NCBI RefSeq assembly: GCF_036336025.1
Contig: NZ_JAYKKE010000001.1
Coordinates: 186,001 to 250,000 of the forward strand
Length of the DNA stretch: 64,000 nucleotides
Source of the DNA: Stomatohabitans albus
GTDB taxonomy: Bacteria; Actinomycetota; Nitriliruptoria; Euzebyales; Euzebyaceae
Reading direction: 5' to 3'
Shown: piece after piece, positions 62,733 through 64,000 of the stretch
How positions within the stretch are numbered: position 1 is the first letter of the stretch
Layout of the letters: every line of letters begins with the position of its first letter
Position numbers and translations under genes: made by a program
Notes under the pieces: model-generated
The model's input: the letters and a program-made list of their open reading frames with translations, nothing else
Database searches by the model: none
What the model was told of the DNA's origin: nothing

Positions 62733-64000
62733 GAGCTAATCGTTAAATTGCCTTGGTCATCGGCTTCAATGTTGATACGAGCATTAGCGAGATAGCCAAA
62801 CTGGTCGGCAATCACATCATCAATCTGGCGGCCTGTTTGGGTATCCATCGTGGTAATGACCGTCAAACTGCCATCTCCGTCAACATTTCGGCCAGCACCC
62901 AACCACCGTTTCACGGGATGGATAGCTGATGGCTCCAACCCGCCGGTCACGGTTCGTGAGGCACCTGGTGCACTCAAGCTCCACGCCTTTGCTAAACGCG
63001 TCAGTGAGTGCAATACCACCACGACATCCCACCCGTCTTCGACTAAACGCTTGGCACGTTCAAGGGCAAGGTCAGCGACTTGGGTATGATCATCGGCTGG
63101 TCGGTCAAAGGCAGAGGCAATGACTTCACCAGGAACCGCACGACGCAAGAGCGTGATTTCTTCTGGGGCTTCATCGACGGCAACCACCATCAGGTGTGCC
63201 GTCTCATTGTGCTCGGCAAGGCCAGTCGCAATATCTGCCAGCATTTCAGTCACCAAAGCCCCCTTCGTTACCCCAATGAGCATACGCTGGCCTCGGTTGA
63301 TCGTTACTTGACTCCCAGGAAGCACTAACGGGTCTTCAGCTTTGATGGCCGGAAGTTGGTCAAACTCGGTACGCTCAGGCAAGTCAGCCGGATCGTCAAC
63401 CTCGTAGGCATTGACCATTTCGACGATGTCAAGGGCGGGCACCTTGTCATTGGACCGTTGGGGTCGAATAGGACCCTGGACAATATCCCCACGTCGTAGG
63501 CTATATTTACGAATCTGGCCTTGAGAGACATACACATCACGGCTACCTGGAAGATAGCCAGTCGTGCGTAAAAAGCCGTACCCTTCAGGCAGGATATCAA
63601 GCACCCCAGCACGAACCTCAGGCCCTTTATCTTCTTCGGTCTCATCCTCTACGCGGTCTGCACGCCGTACATCGTCACGAGCCTGCTCATCACGACGATT
63701 ATCCTCGCGAGCGCGTTCGTCACGACGGTTATTCTCTTTACGACCGTTGTCATCGCGATGTTTCTCATCACGGCGCGACCGACGGCGCGACCGACGGTCT
63801 CCGTCACGGGTATTACGTGGTTCGCGTTCGGGTGTCGTATCCTCTCCTTGGGTGTCACTATCAGACACATTGGACGCTTCCGCAGAAGACGTAGCCGTCT
63901 GCTCAGGCATTGGTTCAGGCTGATCGTGAGATTGCTCCCCCGGTGTACCTTCGTTGAAGGCCACGATGGCATCAATCAACTGGGCCTTGCGTAGCTTCTG
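62729..64000 (-). CDS. Rho-like protein with degenerate, truncated ATPase domain (partial, 5' end beyond right edge)
   Basis: At least 423 residues; the frame is open to the edge. It begins in the Rho N-terminal helical domain (LRKAQLIDAIV), then an Arg/Asp/Glu-rich insertion typical of actinobacterial Rho, an RNA-binding cold-shock-like domain (GVLDILPEGYGFLR, DVYVSQGQIRKYSLRRGD), and a RecA-like domain aligned over VDEAPEEI, FDRPADDHTQVADLALERAKRLVE, VTGGLEPSAIHPVKRWLGAGRN. The P-loop of true Rho (PPKAGKT) is replaced by VTKGALVTEM, the Walker B LLDS by VLHS, and the protein stops soon after the ARINIE strand, lacking the arginine-finger segment and C-terminal about 80-100 residues. It cannot be a normal Rho ATPase; it may bind RNA only. 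It sits where rho usually is, coupled to DUF1385. Confidence 0.85.
   Translation of the reverse strand, partial: QKLRKAQLIDAIVAFNEGTPGEQSHDQPEPMPEQTATSSAEASNVSDSDTQGEDTTPEREPRNTRDGDRRSRRRSRRDEKHRDDNGRKENNRRDERAREDNRRDEQARDDVRRADRVEDETEEDKGPEVRAGVLDILPEGYGFLRTTGYLPGSRDVYVSQGQIRKYSLRRGDIVQGPIRPQRSNDKVPALDIVEMVNAYEVDDPADLPERTEFDQLPAIKAEDPLVLPGSQVTINRGQRMLIGVTKGALVTEMLADIATGLAEHNETAHLMVVAVDEAPEEITLLRRAVPGEVIASAFDRPADDHTQVADLALERAKRLVEDGWDVVVVLHSLTRLAKAWSLSAPGASRTVTGGLEPSAIHPVKRWLGAGRNVDGDGSLTVITTMDTQTGRQIDDVIADQFGYLANARINIEADDQGNLTISS

Noticed and set aside
63564-63923. 119-codon plus-strand open frame near the right edge
   Set aside because: Ser/Arg repeat translation is the antisense of the Arg/Asp-rich insertion in the Rho-like gene.

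Overview
The window looks like chromosomal core DNA of an actinomycete-type bacterium (phylum Actinomycetota) of moderate GC. The basis is a WhiB-type regulator, the actinobacterial neighbourhood whiB / membrane glycosyltransferase / DUF5719 / DUF3499 / phosphomannomutase, a long-form HisG beside HisE, PdxS/PdxT, a long HPF beside SecA, and Rho / DUF1385 / PrfA. Two secreted proteins end in cell-wall-binding-repeat-2 (CWB2) modules, which are frequent in deep actinobacterial lineages such as Nitriliruptoria; that finer placement is inference. I saw no tRNA, rRNA, insertion sequence, phage gene or CRISPR array. Most genes lie on the minus strand, often with 1-4 bp overlaps or very short gaps.

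Layout. 1-3335: a BMP-type (nucleoside-like) ABC importer, with a lipoprotein receptor and an ATPase fused to its permease, running off the left edge. 3597-13621: an operon of three large FtsX/MacB-type permeases, one MacB/LolD-type ATPase and a second, membrane-anchored BMP-like protein. A hairpin that would mask the first start codon sits at its head. 13693-15163: pdxT and pdxS (vitamin B6). 15349-27189: a 2390-residue surface protein and a 770-residue relative, both with Ig/cadherin-like repeats and CWB2 anchors, flanking a Nudix protein and a small membrane protein. 27406-31581: secA, hpf, comF. 31671-35190: hisG, hisE, purine nucleoside phosphorylase and a phosphohexomutase. 35391-41931: zinc ribbon, DUF3499, DUF5719, a giant glycosyltransferase and whiB.

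42105-52406: a probable polysaccharide-export unit (FUSC protein, sirtuin, Wzm-like permease, Wzt-like ATPase, GT2), ending in a 1369-residue coiled-coil protein with a C-terminal zinc-finger-like motif. 52565-53978: a lipoprotein preceded by a perfect 26-bp palindrome, and a small membrane protein. 54213-60434: four glycosyltransferases. 60461-64000: prfA, DUF1385 and a Rho-like gene at the right edge.

The most unusual items are: the gene at the usual rho locus, whose product lacks the P-loop, the Walker B aspartate and the C-terminal catalytic part; the three-FtsX / ATPase / BMP operon beside a second BMP system with an ATPase-permease fusion; the start-masking hairpin at 13621-13668; and the giant coiled-coil zinc-finger protein. 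The cell-envelope theme is strong: surface adhesin-like proteins, glycan export, many glycosyltransferases, a mannose-phosphate-type mutase and SecA are all consistent with a locus rich in wall and surface-glycan functions.
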